Source: Lyngbya sp. PCC 8106 (GTDB lineage: Bacteria > Cyanobacteriota > Cyanobacteriia > Cyanobacteriales > Microcoleaceae). From it: a stretch of 64,000 nt of DNA. The notes below the pieces were generated by a model that saw nothing but the letters and a program-made list of their open reading frames with translations, had not been told where the DNA came from and did no database searches. The stretch is from the NCBI RefSeq assembly GCF_000169095.1, contig NZ_AAVU01000037.1:1-64000 (forward strand), written 5' to 3'. A program made the translations under genes and the position numbers. Of this stretch, positions 56,101 through 63,801 are shown piece after piece. Within the stretch, counting starts at the first letter, position 1, and the number at the start of each line of letters is the position of its first letter.

Positions 56101-58713
56101 ACCGACACTTGTATTGGTGGCTTCTTCTACTTTGGCAGTAATCGTATTTCCTGTACTTTCTGTAAAGACTTTTGCTTTTTCAAATGTTTTGATTCGCTCG
56201 CTTAAATCTGCTGCTGTGACAAATTCTGCACCTTCGCTATAAGCTTTAGCGATTAAATTGGTAAACATTTCCTCAGTGTAACCCGGTGCAGCATTAGGCG
56301 GATTAGTCTGCCAATTTGTCGGGCCGTAGTCATGCCAAGGCCAGTGAAAAATGGGCATCCCGGCGTGATTAGCAATATCGTTATATTCTTGTTTCCAGAT
56401 TGCTTCTGCTTGAGTCGCTGTTTTCCCTTCAAACTGCACTAAAGAGAAGTCAAACTTCATATTGGGTGCTAAATAAACAAAGTCTTCTCCCTCAAATGGT
56501 AAGCCAAAAGCGCCTGGATAACCTGCACCAACTCCTGAATATCCTCCACTTACATAGTCAAGATATTTCTTCAGTTCTTGACTGACTTGAAATCCCTCGG
56601 GCGCACCAGGAATAGCAGCACCGACTACATCAATTCCTAAGTTTTGTTCAATCACGAATTGAGATTGATTAAATTCAAATTCTAGTTGAGTAGGAGTAAG
56701 GGGATTTGTATCTTCTGGGTGAGTATAGGAGTGAGTACCAATTTCGTTACCCATCGCCAGCATTTCCTGGTAATAAGGGCTGGAAATACTCCAATCTGTT
56801 TGTTGATCAGGAGGATTATTCCCAACATTTATATAGTAGGAACCAACAAAGTTATAGTCATTTTTCCACTGTTCTAAAATTGGTAAAAGTGCATCATAAA
56901 TTCCAGGATTAGTATCAATAACATCAAAAGTTTCCTGGGACTGATCCATATCATTTCGGGAAACAAATATCCCTTCATCCCGGCTCAGATTCAGTCGTGC
57001 AGTTGGTTGTTCATCTAAAACTGACCACTCCAGTGCTTCCCAAAGGAGGTTGTTATCACCCATAAATCCTTCGGTGGCAAAGTGAACATTTCTGCCTCCT
57101 GTTTGAGTGGCAATGACTGCTTTGTTATCGACACCGTTGGCGACTATATCTGCTAATATTGCGGGTTGATTACTATCAGGAAGACCGTCATCATACTCAC
57201 CATAGCTATTAAAAAATATGTTGTTATAAGTGCGAATTGTCTCATTTGCGGTGTACCCTTCCATGACTGGATGAGTAATATCTGTTGCTTGGAGAGTGCC
57301 ATTTACAGGCCCATCACCCCCGACTCTTTGGAGGTCTATGAGTTGACGCATCCGGCTGTATGAATTTCCGGGGAGAGGATTATTATTTTGGTCGTTTGTA
57401 AGGAAATCTCCGGCTGTAATTAAGCCAATATCATATCGATAAACAGCATCTAATAATGTGTCTTCTATTGCTGCAACTTTATCGCTAGGAACGTTACGGA
57501 AGGAAGGAAATATTAGGGTGTCATAATTGACTAAATTATTAATATCAGTAACATCGTTTTCACTTAAAATATCAAAAGGAATTCCCGCCTGCATTGCTTG
57601 ATATTGCGTGGAAAGGAAGAGCTGAGTATAGGCTTTTTCATCAAAGAATTGTTGAGCTGTTGTTTCTGAATAGACTATCCCAACTTTTTGACTAAAATCT
57701 GTCCGAGGGGGTAAAACTTCTGGGGCTGAAACAGTATATTTTTGATTCGTATAATCCCCTGGTAAAAAGACAGTATTGTTAATGTCAATTAAAGTCTCAA
57801 CAGTTTGGGGTAATCCTTCTAATTGGGTGATGGGAACGGCAAATTCTACAATTTGGTTGTTAGGATCATAACTATAATCTATGACACTTACTAAAGTTTC
57901 TCCCGCACCTCCAGTATAAAGAGAAGGAATACCATTAATATCAAAGTTGACGTTATATTCGGCTCCTCCTGCAAAACCAAAAATCTGATAACCTGTACTG
58001 GTATTCTGGTCAGTATTTAGCCATAAAGTTGTATTTGCACCAATTGTATTGGTATCAGTTTGAAAGCCAAAAACATAGGCATCTCCGGTATATTTGCCGT
58101 AGATTTGATATCCAGCTTGCCCTGTTCCTGGAGCAAAATCCAAACGGTCTGATGCTGTCCAATCTGCTATATTTCCATCGACTGTAACATCTCCATATTG
58201 TGCAGAGAGTTCTATTGTTTCTCCCTGTTTATTAACCCATTGGTCATCTTGTTCTTTGAGGGCTGAAATTTCCGGCATAGAAATTGTTTCACCTTGAACA
58301 AGGTTGGCAAAAATCTGCCCTTCATCTCCCTTACTATCTGCGCCCTTATTCAGTTGGTTATCAATATAATGACCTAATTCTTCCCAGAGAAGATTTTTGA
58401 CGGCTACCGGATTATCTGCATTTGCCTCTAGGAATTGTTCGGAGTAATAAGCAGTATTTTTTTTGCTATCAAAAGCTCCATTGGCTCCATTGATTTTATC
58501 AGACTTAACAATTTGAATCTTCGGTAAATGCTTTTTATCTCCCGATGAGATTTCCTCAATTAAGCTTTCAGCTTCTTCTTTAGTAAAACCATAGCCAAAA
58601 GCCAGGTTCATTTTAAATTCAAAATCTGGGTTTTTTGAAAAATCCTTGAGTTCAGAAAAAATATTTTTTCGCTTAGTGTCTAAGATTTCTTCGAGTAATT
58701 TTATGTTTGCCAT
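53140..58713 (-). CDS. Secreted mosaic polysaccharide deacetylase with RTX tail
   Basis: This 1857-residue exoprotein is read as a carbohydrate deacetylase of the PelA/Agd3 type. Order: peptidase-like N-domain (1-150, EELGHYID near 112); DOMON/CBM9-like beta domain (about 175-340, DGNIADW); a Rossmann-like domain (about 345-570); deacetylase (about 575-860) with RDEGIFVSRNDMD, the metal-binding GTHSYTHPED near 660 and IFHWPWHDYG near 790; a beta domain; four 98-residue beta repeats (about 1000-1390); a 180-residue domain; RTX repeats (about 1590-1740); and a C-terminal secretion signal region. No Sec signal. It would remove acetyl groups from a GalNAc polymer outside the cell. The enzymatic call is inference from motifs and neighbours. 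Confidence 0.75.
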   Translation of the reverse strand: MANIKLLEEILDTKRKNIFSELKDFSKNPDFEFKMNLAFGYGFTKEEAESLIEEISSGDKKHLPKIQIVKSDKINGANGAFDSKKNTAYYSEQFLEANADNPVAVKNLLWEELGHYIDNQLNKGADSKGDEGQIFANLVQGETISMPEISALKEQDDQWVNKQGETIELSAQYGDVTVDGNIADWTASDRLDFAPGTGQAGYQIYGKYTGDAYVFGFQTDTNTIGANTTLWLNTDQNTSTGYQIFGFAGGAEYNVNFDINGIPSLYTGGAGETLVSVIDYSYDPNNQIVEFAVPITQLEGLPQTVETLIDINNTVFLPGDYTNQKYTVSAPEVLPPRTDFSQKVGIVYSETTAQQFFDEKAYTQLFLSTQYQAMQAGIPFDILSENDVTDINNLVNYDTLIFPSFRNVPSDKVAAIEDTLLDAVYRYDIGLITAGDFLTNDQNNNPLPGNSYSRMRQLIDLQRVGGDGPVNGTLQATDITHPVMEGYTANETIRTYNNIFFNSYGEYDDGLPDSNQPAILADIVANGVDNKAVIATQTGGRNVHFATEGFMGDNNLLWEALEWSVLDEQPTARLNLSRDEGIFVSRNDMDQSQETFDVIDTNPGIYDALLPILEQWKNDYNFVGSYYINVGNNPPDQQTDWSISSPYYQEMLAMGNEIGTHSYTHPEDTNPLTPTQLEFEFNQSQFVIEQNLGIDVVGAAIPGAPEGFQVSQELKKYLDYVSGGYSGVGAGYPGAFGLPFEGEDFVYLAPNMKFDFSLVQFEGKTATQAEAIWKQEYNDIANHAGMPIFHWPWHDYGPTNWQTNPPNAAPGYTEEMFTNLIAKAYSEGAEFVTAADLSERIKTFEKAKVFTESTGNTITAKVEEATNTSVGSFGLNVEKGQKIQSVNNWYAYDQDTVFLPKNGGEFTINLGNTPLDVTRIIDLPMRAELISVTGNGQNLNYTFTGAGTVKLDLKIPQGQEVVTTGADSTTLNGDILEMVFNNDSQHTASISFAEIPQDQPPTVANPIANITVDEDAANQTIDLTNVFDDIDNDNNLIVKTVKTNSNTGLVTTNISGNTLTLDYLENQFGTADITVEATSNGQKVTDTFTVNVNSVDDAPTVVNPISDVSVAENAANTTLDLGNVFDDIDNDNADITKTVFANSNNGLVQTSINGNILTLDYLDNQSGTAEITVRGVSNGKIVDETFTVTVDSVDAPPTVANPIANITVDEDAANQTIDLTNVFDDIDNDNNLIVKTVKTNSNTGLVTTNISGNTLTLDYLENQFGTADITVEATSNNQKVTDTFTVNVNSVDDAPTIVNPISDVSVAENAANTTLDLGNVFDDIDNDNAEITKTVFANSNNGLVQTSINGNILTLDYLDNQSGTAEITIRGTSNGQTVDETFSVTVNSVAPPDPVNKTFDFTGNSGSDGADGNIRSFNAGDISVKTSAFSRSEQGNWEQAFLGSFSGGLGVTDSSEGNGSNDLNLVDNVYQQNYVLFEFSEKVVVDRAFLDSVVNDSDITYWVGTKNNPFNNHNILNDNFLNSLDLKQDNDVDSSSSRWADINTGEVSGNVLVIAASTSDVTPEDRFNIKNLEVQQVATEPPNPGNVINGTGGNDDIKGTVNNDEINGLGGDDKIEGKEGNDILNGGEGKDELKGDDGNDTLNGDAGDDKLDGQDGNDTLNGGEGQDELKGGKQDDLLNGDAGDDKLDGQDGNDTLNGGEGQDELKGNKGDDLLNGDAGNDSLYGGEDNDILIGVDPNSTQAGLGEIDVLVGEKNKDRFVLGDSNQTYYNDDTYYWFSSRLNQGLNDYALIADFKRGDDIIQLHGKASDYRLETKYSLNRETGIAIFLNTPGKDELIAIVQGEKTLNLTDDQAFSFV
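53590..53800 (-). repeat. 108-bp tandem repeat in the RTX region
   Basis: A 108-base unit encoding 36 residues (four nonapeptides, including DDKLDGQDGNDTLNGGEG) occurs twice in succession with few differences; for example, TAACTTGTCATCACC recurs at 53653 and 53761. This shows recent expansion of the calcium-binding array. Confidence 0.7.
54577..55715 (-). repeat. 588-bp direct duplication encoding two beta domains
   Basis: Two nearly identical 588-base units lie end to end; GTGCCGGATTGATTGTCTAG recurs exactly 588 bases apart (54623 and 55211). Each unit encodes a pair of 98-residue beta domains (A and B types), giving an A-B-A-B order. The low divergence indicates a recent duplication inside the deacetylase gene. 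Confidence 0.85.
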
Positions 58714-58833
58714 TGTTAATTGTTATTTTGATGATAAAAAACTGGATTTTGACAAGAGTAAATACTTGAGTTTGTGGTCGGTATATTGAGCAACTCAGGA
58801 TCGAAAATTGTGGTTTTGTCTCAATTCATTCAA

Positions 58834-60060
58834 TCAACTTGCTAATAAGCTTCTTTGTCTTAAGTTGATTTGTTCTTGTAAACAGTTTTGTAGAACTTGG
58901 TCAGAAATTAGAGATTTCATCAACAGAATTTCTCCCAGCTTTTTCCCGGTATTTATTTGTTCTTGCAAGGCGACTTGTAATTGATTCTGAGAAATAAATT
59001 GTTTCTGAAGCAAAATTGTACCCAGTGGAACAGTCTGCTGTAAATTCATTTCTAATTCTTTGAGAGATATTAACTTCAACTCCCAACTCAGAGCGCTACT
59101 AACAATAGTATCTAGATTGTTGTATTGAGGTTTCCAACCCAAAATTTGACGAATTTTATCAGAACAAGCAATCACACAACCGGGGTCTCCTGCGCGTCTT
59201 TCTATTTCAATGACGGGGAAATTTACCCCAGAAAATTCTTTGACTTTTGCTAACACTTCCTTAACACTGTAACCCTGACCATAACCACAGTTAAAAATCT
59301 GACTTTCATGATCTTCTTGTAGATAACGCAAAGCATCAAGATGAGCTGCGGCTAAATCTTCTACATGGATGTAATCCCGAATTCCTGTACCGTCGGGAGT
59401 GGGAAAATCTGTACCGAAAATGCTCACAGATTGACGTCTGTTTAATGCTGCATCTATCGCAACTTTAATCAGATGACTGGCTTTTTTATTAGATTGACCA
59501 ATCCGCCCATTGAGGTCTGCTCCAGCGACGTTGAAGTAGCGCAAAATTACATACTTTAATCCAGATGCTTGACTATAATCTTTAATCATCTGTTCACTCA
59601 TTAATTTAGAGTAACCGTAGGGATTAATGGGTGCAGTTGGGGTTGACTCCCGTACCGGATTTTCTACGGTTTCGCCATAAACTGCTGCTGTACTCGAAAA
59701 AACGAGCTTTTTAACTCCGTATTTTTCACAGCATTGCAGCAAGTTTAAGGTGTTACGAGTGTTATTTCCGTAGTAAGCAAGGGGATTTGCTGTTGATTCT
59801 GGCACTGAAATGCTAGCCGCAAAGTGCAAGACTGCATCAAACTGATGTTCGGCAAATACCTGATCTAATTTTTGTTTGTCTTCTAAATCTCCTACAACTA
59901 ATTCGCCATAAAGCACCGCTGTTTGTGAGCCTGTAGAGAGATTGTCATATACTACGACTTCGTAACCTATTTCTCTTCCTAACTGTTTAACGACATGGGA
60001 ACCAATATAACCTGCTCCTCCCGTCACCAATATCTTTTTACGCCCTGTCAGTATTGACAT
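58834..60060 (-). CDS. galE: UDP-sugar 4-epimerase (GalE) with MshEN-like C-terminal extension
   Basis: Residues 1-335 are GalE: VTGGAGYIGSHVVKQL near 12, VFSSTAAVYGE near 122 and the catalytic YGYSK near 148. In the C-terminal gatekeeper region RRAGDPGCVIACSDK, the residue aligning with E. coli Tyr299 is Val. A small residue there is compatible with UDP-GlcNAc/UDP-GalNAc as well as UDP-Glc/UDP-Gal. Residues 345-397 add two 24-residue motifs, LGTILLQKQFISQNQLQVAL and LGEILLMKSLISDQVLQNCL, each ending in QEQ and separated by five residues. This is the pattern of MshEN (GspE/PilB N-terminal) domains, which bind c-di-GMP. It is the first gene of the minus-strand cluster. The start is ATG at 60060. 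Confidence 0.88.
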   Translation of the reverse strand: MSILTGRKKILVTGGAGYIGSHVVKQLGREIGYEVVVYDNLSTGSQTAVLYGELVVGDLEDKQKLDQVFAEHQFDAVLHFAASISVPESTANPLAYYGNNTRNTLNLLQCCEKYGVKKLVFSSTAAVYGETVENPVRESTPTAPINPYGYSKLMSEQMIKDYSQASGLKYVILRYFNVAGADLNGRIGQSNKKASHLIKVAIDAALNRRQSVSIFGTDFPTPDGTGIRDYIHVEDLAAAHLDALRYLQEDHESQIFNCGYGQGYSVKEVLAKVKEFSGVNFPVIEIERRAGDPGCVIACSDKIRQILGWKPQYNNLDTIVSSALSWELKLISLKELEMNLQQTVPLGTILLQKQFISQNQLQVALQEQINTGKKLGEILLMKSLISDQVLQNCLQEQINLRQRSLLAS

Positions 60061-60345
60061 TTTTACTCTGATTACTTCCGTATATCCACGTAAACAATCA
60101 TGCTTCTAAAAACATCCATTTGGCAAGCGATCTAGATAAATTTTACAAAGAACATATCAATTAATCTTTTTATATAAATCTTTGATGAATTATCTAAGGT
60201 TAGATTGACTAGGTGTATGTTGCCGTTATAAGATTTTATCTATTTTTTAGACAAGCTTTGAAGCTTAATATTTCTTTAATTTACTTTTCTTGTTAAATAA
60301 GCTTATAATGTATTTTTTGGGTGTATTTGTTGTTTAATCGTCTAT
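60061..60345. promoter_or_regulatory. Divergent promoter region of the polysaccharide cluster
   Basis: This A+T-rich 285-base spacer separates galE (minus) from the 593-residue membrane protein gene (plus). No gene or clear repeat is seen. It must carry the promoters for both sides of the cluster. Confidence 0.45.
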
Positions 60346-62127
60346 ATGCAAACATTAGCCTTAGATTTGATAACAATTTTTTGGCTCTATACTCTACTCG
60401 CTATCTTCTTTTTTGGGTGGCCTTATCAAAGTTTTTATAGCTCTCCTCACAACTCCTGGCTAGATAAAATAGTTAGCAGCTTCGCTAGAATCGTTCTTGC
60501 AATCACAGCAGGAGTTTTAACCCTAAGTGCTTTCCATCTGTTCGGTTGGTTAACCTTGGTGCTATTTTATGTAGGATTTTTACTACTTATTTGGTGTCAT
60601 CACCAGGGTAAAACTGCTCGAAAAAAAATAACTGCATTTTTTCAGAGTTGGCTATTTTTCTTGATGGATGTTCTGGAGCAAGGATTACCCACGAAAAATA
60701 TTTTTAGAGGTTCCTTGAACATTTATCGTAAATATAAACAGAAATTGCTAACTATCATCAGTCTTCAAGATATTAACAGTCCCCAAAAAATACTCAACTT
60801 TCTAGCACTAACCGTCGTTTTGACTTTCACTTTATTACTGCGTTTTGAACACCCACTGCTAGAAATGCGCCTAGAAACTCCAGAAAGCTATCAAAACTTA
60901 CTGCTAACTCAGCAATTTTTAACGGGAGACTGGCAGCCCATTCAATATTTACCTGTATTTTCGGCTTTGGCTGCTGTGATGTCGCTACTTGCTTCAGTTG
61001 ATCCGATGCAGGTTGTCCGTTTTCTTGAACCCATGTTTGGGTTTTTGGTCGTGTTGAGTGTGGGTTACAGTCTACAAACTTTAACTAAAAAGAGTGCTGT
61101 TGCTTTAGTGGGAATGTTTAGTTTAGGAGCATATCTGTTTACCTCCTCTTTAGAGATTTCTACAAATTTACCGCTTTGGTTTCAGCAAGTTTTGGGAACT
61201 GTTATTGGAAGCTTAAACTTTTCTCTAGTTCGACAGTGGGCGGTGGGTGATCAAGAAATTGCTGCCCTATTTTTAGTTCTTTCTCTGGCTTGTTGTACTC
61301 AGGTTTATTTCAGGAAACAACGCCAAACTGCGGTGATAAATACTGGTTGTTGCTTGGTAATGGTCGCGATCGCTGCACCTCCATTCCTGATCCTTGCTTT
61401 TATAGGAATAGTTGGGGTGATGGGTGGACGTATTTTAGGATTAGTTTTAGTTTCATTTACATGGTTATTTTTGGCTTTATTATTTGCTTTTTCCCCAGAA
61501 AAGTTTGACTTTTTACAAGTTTTTTTAGTGACATTACCCGTCGGATTAAGTTTACTAACTGGCTTATTATTTTTATTTATAACTTGGCTCTTATTACCAA
61601 TTTTAAAACAAAACTCAGAAATCGTTTGTTTGATTTTGCTATTTAGTTTTTCCTGCAATTTTTTACTTCCGCCTCCGGCTAAGATTAATTATTTAGAACA
61701 TGAAATTGCGGCTCGTAAAAGCTTGGAAATACGGACAAGATTTCCGATAAAACGTTGGCTAATCGTTGCTCCACCTGAACAACTTGCTCAAAATTACCGT
61801 GCAGGTTGGTATGAAGATTTAGCCGAATTTGTAAAACAATATCTACCGGAAGTAACGATTGATGATTTTCAGTTTCCCTACGAAGTACCAGATTTATTTG
61901 TGTTCGTAGAAAAACAACCTCTGGCGGTAAACTCTTTGAACTCGCAGCCAGTCATTTCTCATTCAGTTTTATCAGATAACACCTATCGCTATTATCGTTC
62001 TTTAGCAGGTCGCACCAGTTTAGAATTTGAAGCCTTAAAATTATGTGAACTGTATCAGCAACATCACCCCGGTGCTTCTATTTATTATGAAGATAATCAA
62101 CTCAAAATTTATCATTTTGAACTCTGA
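60346..62127 (+). CDS. Large polytopic membrane protein of unknown function
   Basis: I do not recognise this 593-residue protein. It has about 11 hydrophobic segments from residue 8 to 440, in two blocks divided by a charged loop (about 95-150). A soluble C-terminal domain of about 135 residues follows (RWLIVAPPEQLAQNYRAGWY near 473, then YEVPDLFVFVEKQPL). The general shape resembles GT-C-type glycosyltransferases or polymerase-like proteins, but I see no diagnostic motif, and the first periplasmic loop has no clear DxD/ExD. Its position, divergent from galE and overlapping the end of the glycosidase gene by 16 bases, links it to the polysaccharide cluster. The start is ATG at 60346. Confidence 0.75.
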   Translation: MQTLALDLITIFWLYTLLAIFFFGWPYQSFYSSPHNSWLDKIVSSFARIVLAITAGVLTLSAFHLFGWLTLVLFYVGFLLLIWCHHQGKTARKKITAFFQSWLFFLMDVLEQGLPTKNIFRGSLNIYRKYKQKLLTIISLQDINSPQKILNFLALTVVLTFTLLLRFEHPLLEMRLETPESYQNLLLTQQFLTGDWQPIQYLPVFSALAAVMSLLASVDPMQVVRFLEPMFGFLVVLSVGYSLQTLTKKSAVALVGMFSLGAYLFTSSLEISTNLPLWFQQVLGTVIGSLNFSLVRQWAVGDQEIAALFLVLSLACCTQVYFRKQRQTAVINTGCCLVMVAIAAPPFLILAFIGIVGVMGGRILGLVLVSFTWLFLALLFAFSPEKFDFLQVFLVTLPVGLSLLTGLLFLFITWLLLPILKQNSEIVCLILLFSFSCNFLLPPPAKINYLEHEIAARKSLEIRTRFPIKRWLIVAPPEQLAQNYRAGWYEDLAEFVKQYLPEVTIDDFQFPYEVPDLFVFVEKQPLAVNSLNSQPVISHSVLSDNTYRYYRSLAGRTSLEFEALKLCELYQQHHPGASIYYEDNQLKIYHFEL

Positions 62128-62951
62128 GTTTTTGAGTTTAATGATTGAATATAATTGACTTCTTCTTGCCAGTAAGAAGGTAGACTATTCCAAGGATCTT
62201 GGTCAGGGTTATCTGGACTATCATCTGTAATATATACATATTGAATATTACGTTCTACTGCTTTGTCAATATGACTTTTCATCGTTGCTGCATCGGGTAC
62301 GGTATGAATCAAGCAAGAAAAACGTTGAGCATCATAATGACTGACATAAGCAGAGGGTTGATATTCTGGCCAAGCTGTAGAATAATTCTCAAAAATAATG
62401 GCAATATCTGCTGCGGGTTTCGTGAGATAACCTTCGTCGGGATGAGTACCTTGATTAAGCACAACTGTATCGAGATTGGGTTGGGCTTTAATATAGTTAT
62501 AGATTTCTTGATAATAGCCTAATTGATCAGATCCACTCGCGGCTTCATCTAAGAAAATACCTTCGAGATTGTAATCAGTATTGTAGAGATCAATATCTGC
62601 TTTCACTTCTGCAATATTGCGCTTTCCATAGTTAGTCGCAACATATCCTAAAATATTCATATTTGCTTTGCGGAGGTCTTCAAGACCTTTGGTATAATCC
62701 TGATTGGGCGGACCTCCACCCGGACCATTATTCGGATTAATAATGACAGTAGTAGGTACTTTTTTAGCAGTTTTGACAACTTCAGGCCAAAAATAAGTGT
62801 CTTGATTATACCAAGTTGGATAAGAATACAAGGGAATGAGCAATTGGATGTTAGTCGTATTTTCGGGTTGTTTGGCTGAACAAACCACTAATAATGATGA
62901 CAATAGAAATATCAGAGTAAAGTTACTAATTTTGGATTTCAATTTAGACAT
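62112..62951 (-). CDS. Spherulin-4/GH135-type glycosidase (Sph3-like), exported
   Basis: This 279-residue protein has a signal peptide (residues 1-25, FLLSSLLVVCSAKQ; the Cys suggests a lipoprotein, though V at -1 is unusual). A spherulin-4 domain follows: LLIPLYSYP, TTVIINPNNGPGGGPP near 70, ILGYVATNYGKRN near 100, and LEGIFLDEAASGSDQ near 130 with the likely catalytic acidic pair. The fungal member Sph3 is an endo-acting N-acetylgalactosaminidase on galactosaminogalactan; activity here is inferred. Such a hydrolase next to a PelF/PelG pair replaces the hydrolase half of PelA. The start is ATG at 62951. Its 3' end overlaps the membrane protein gene by 16 bases, tail to tail. Confidence 0.82.
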   Translation of the reverse strand: MSKLKSKISNFTLIFLLSSLLVVCSAKQPENTTNIQLLIPLYSYPTWYNQDTYFWPEVVKTAKKVPTTVIINPNNGPGGGPPNQDYTKGLEDLRKANMNILGYVATNYGKRNIAEVKADIDLYNTDYNLEGIFLDEAASGSDQLGYYQEIYNYIKAQPNLDTVVLNQGTHPDEGYLTKPAADIAIIFENYSTAWPEYQPSAYVSHYDAQRFSCLIHTVPDAATMKSHIDKAVERNIQYVYITDDSPDNPDQDPWNSLPSYWQEEVNYIQSLNSKTQSSK

Positions 62952-63187
62952 TTCTCACTTTAAATGGGTTATGGGGAAGCATAAGCGGAGAAACATCTTG
63001 GAGTCAACCCTGTGCTGGGTACCATTGTATAGCAATTGTATAGCAGAAGTCGTTAGGTCAGAAGTCAAATTTTTGCTAGACTTAGACTTGACAAAATTGT
63101 GGGTGTTCTAATTTCCAGTAGCGACTTCTATATTTTTTGGCTTTTCGTGAACCTAACGCAACTTCCAGATGACCGAAAAAATTGGGA

Positions 63188-63534
63188 TACAAGCCCCGTC
63201 CGTGATTGACGGCTTTCTGCTAAACTTTCTTTTGTGGAAAGGGTAATCAACCACACTAAAAACCCAGTCGCCGAAAAGGCAGCGCACCTTGACGCACTGA
63301 AGTTATGGGGTTCCGTATAGGAAAGCTTGTACGGGTAAAAGCTTCAAGCAACAAGTACAGAGAAACCAAGATTTTAGGTTTTGAACTGTAGGGTAGGGCA
63401 TACCCAAACAGGCTGATGAAATGGAGCAAAACGCTTGAGGAGAGTCCATCTCTGGTATAGATAGGTCGCCCTATTTGTATTAAGTGGACTCGCTGAACCA
63501 AGAATCCCCGCCGTTTACGGCGTGGGAGTGTCAA
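63188..63534 (+). mobile_element. Small IS605-like element without a protein, with a structured RNA-like core
   Basis: The left end AAGCCCCGTC plus GACGG (palindrome 63196-63212) and the right end, GAATCCCCG with the CGCCG-ttta-CGGCG stem and terminal GTGTCAA (63528-63534), closely match the ends of the TnpB element at 5389-6722. The 300-base core has no credible gene but several perfect stems: CCGTA/TACGG (63313-63334), GGGTA/TACCC (63391-63405), and GAGTCCA/TGGACTC (63442-63491) enclosing ATAGG/CCTAT (63461-63474). This looks like an orphan omega-RNA or HEARO-type RNA carried by a non-autonomous element. Confidence 0.6.
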
Positions 63535-63801
63535 ATCGATATCTCCGACTACTTAGGTATAGGGGCGTTTTAGTCACCTAACGCGATACATCCCCCAAAA
63601 TTTTTTCTCTCGGTTGCGAAAAGTTTACTAGAGAAACCCTATAACTCTATACACGCGCTTCCTTATCCTCAGTGCTAACACTGAATACTGTAAGGGTATG
63701 GCGACTGCTGTACCCCTACTCTCTTTCTACTGGGTGTCAGAGTATTAAATTTTTCCAACAACTGCAACTCATTCTACTATTCAAACCGGGAGAAGCCTTT
63801 T
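63535..63801. other. Leader region of the phosphatase gene
   Basis: No gene seen. A perfect 6-bp inverted repeat (TCAGTG at 63669-63674, CACTGA at 63679-63684) lies about 120 bases before the start and could be an operator. Confidence 0.35.

Noticed and set aside
63256..63534. 92-codon minus-strand frame inside the small IS605-like element
   Set aside because: It covers the palindromic stems, starts within the right-end palindrome region and has no TnpB motif; the structure is better explained as RNA.
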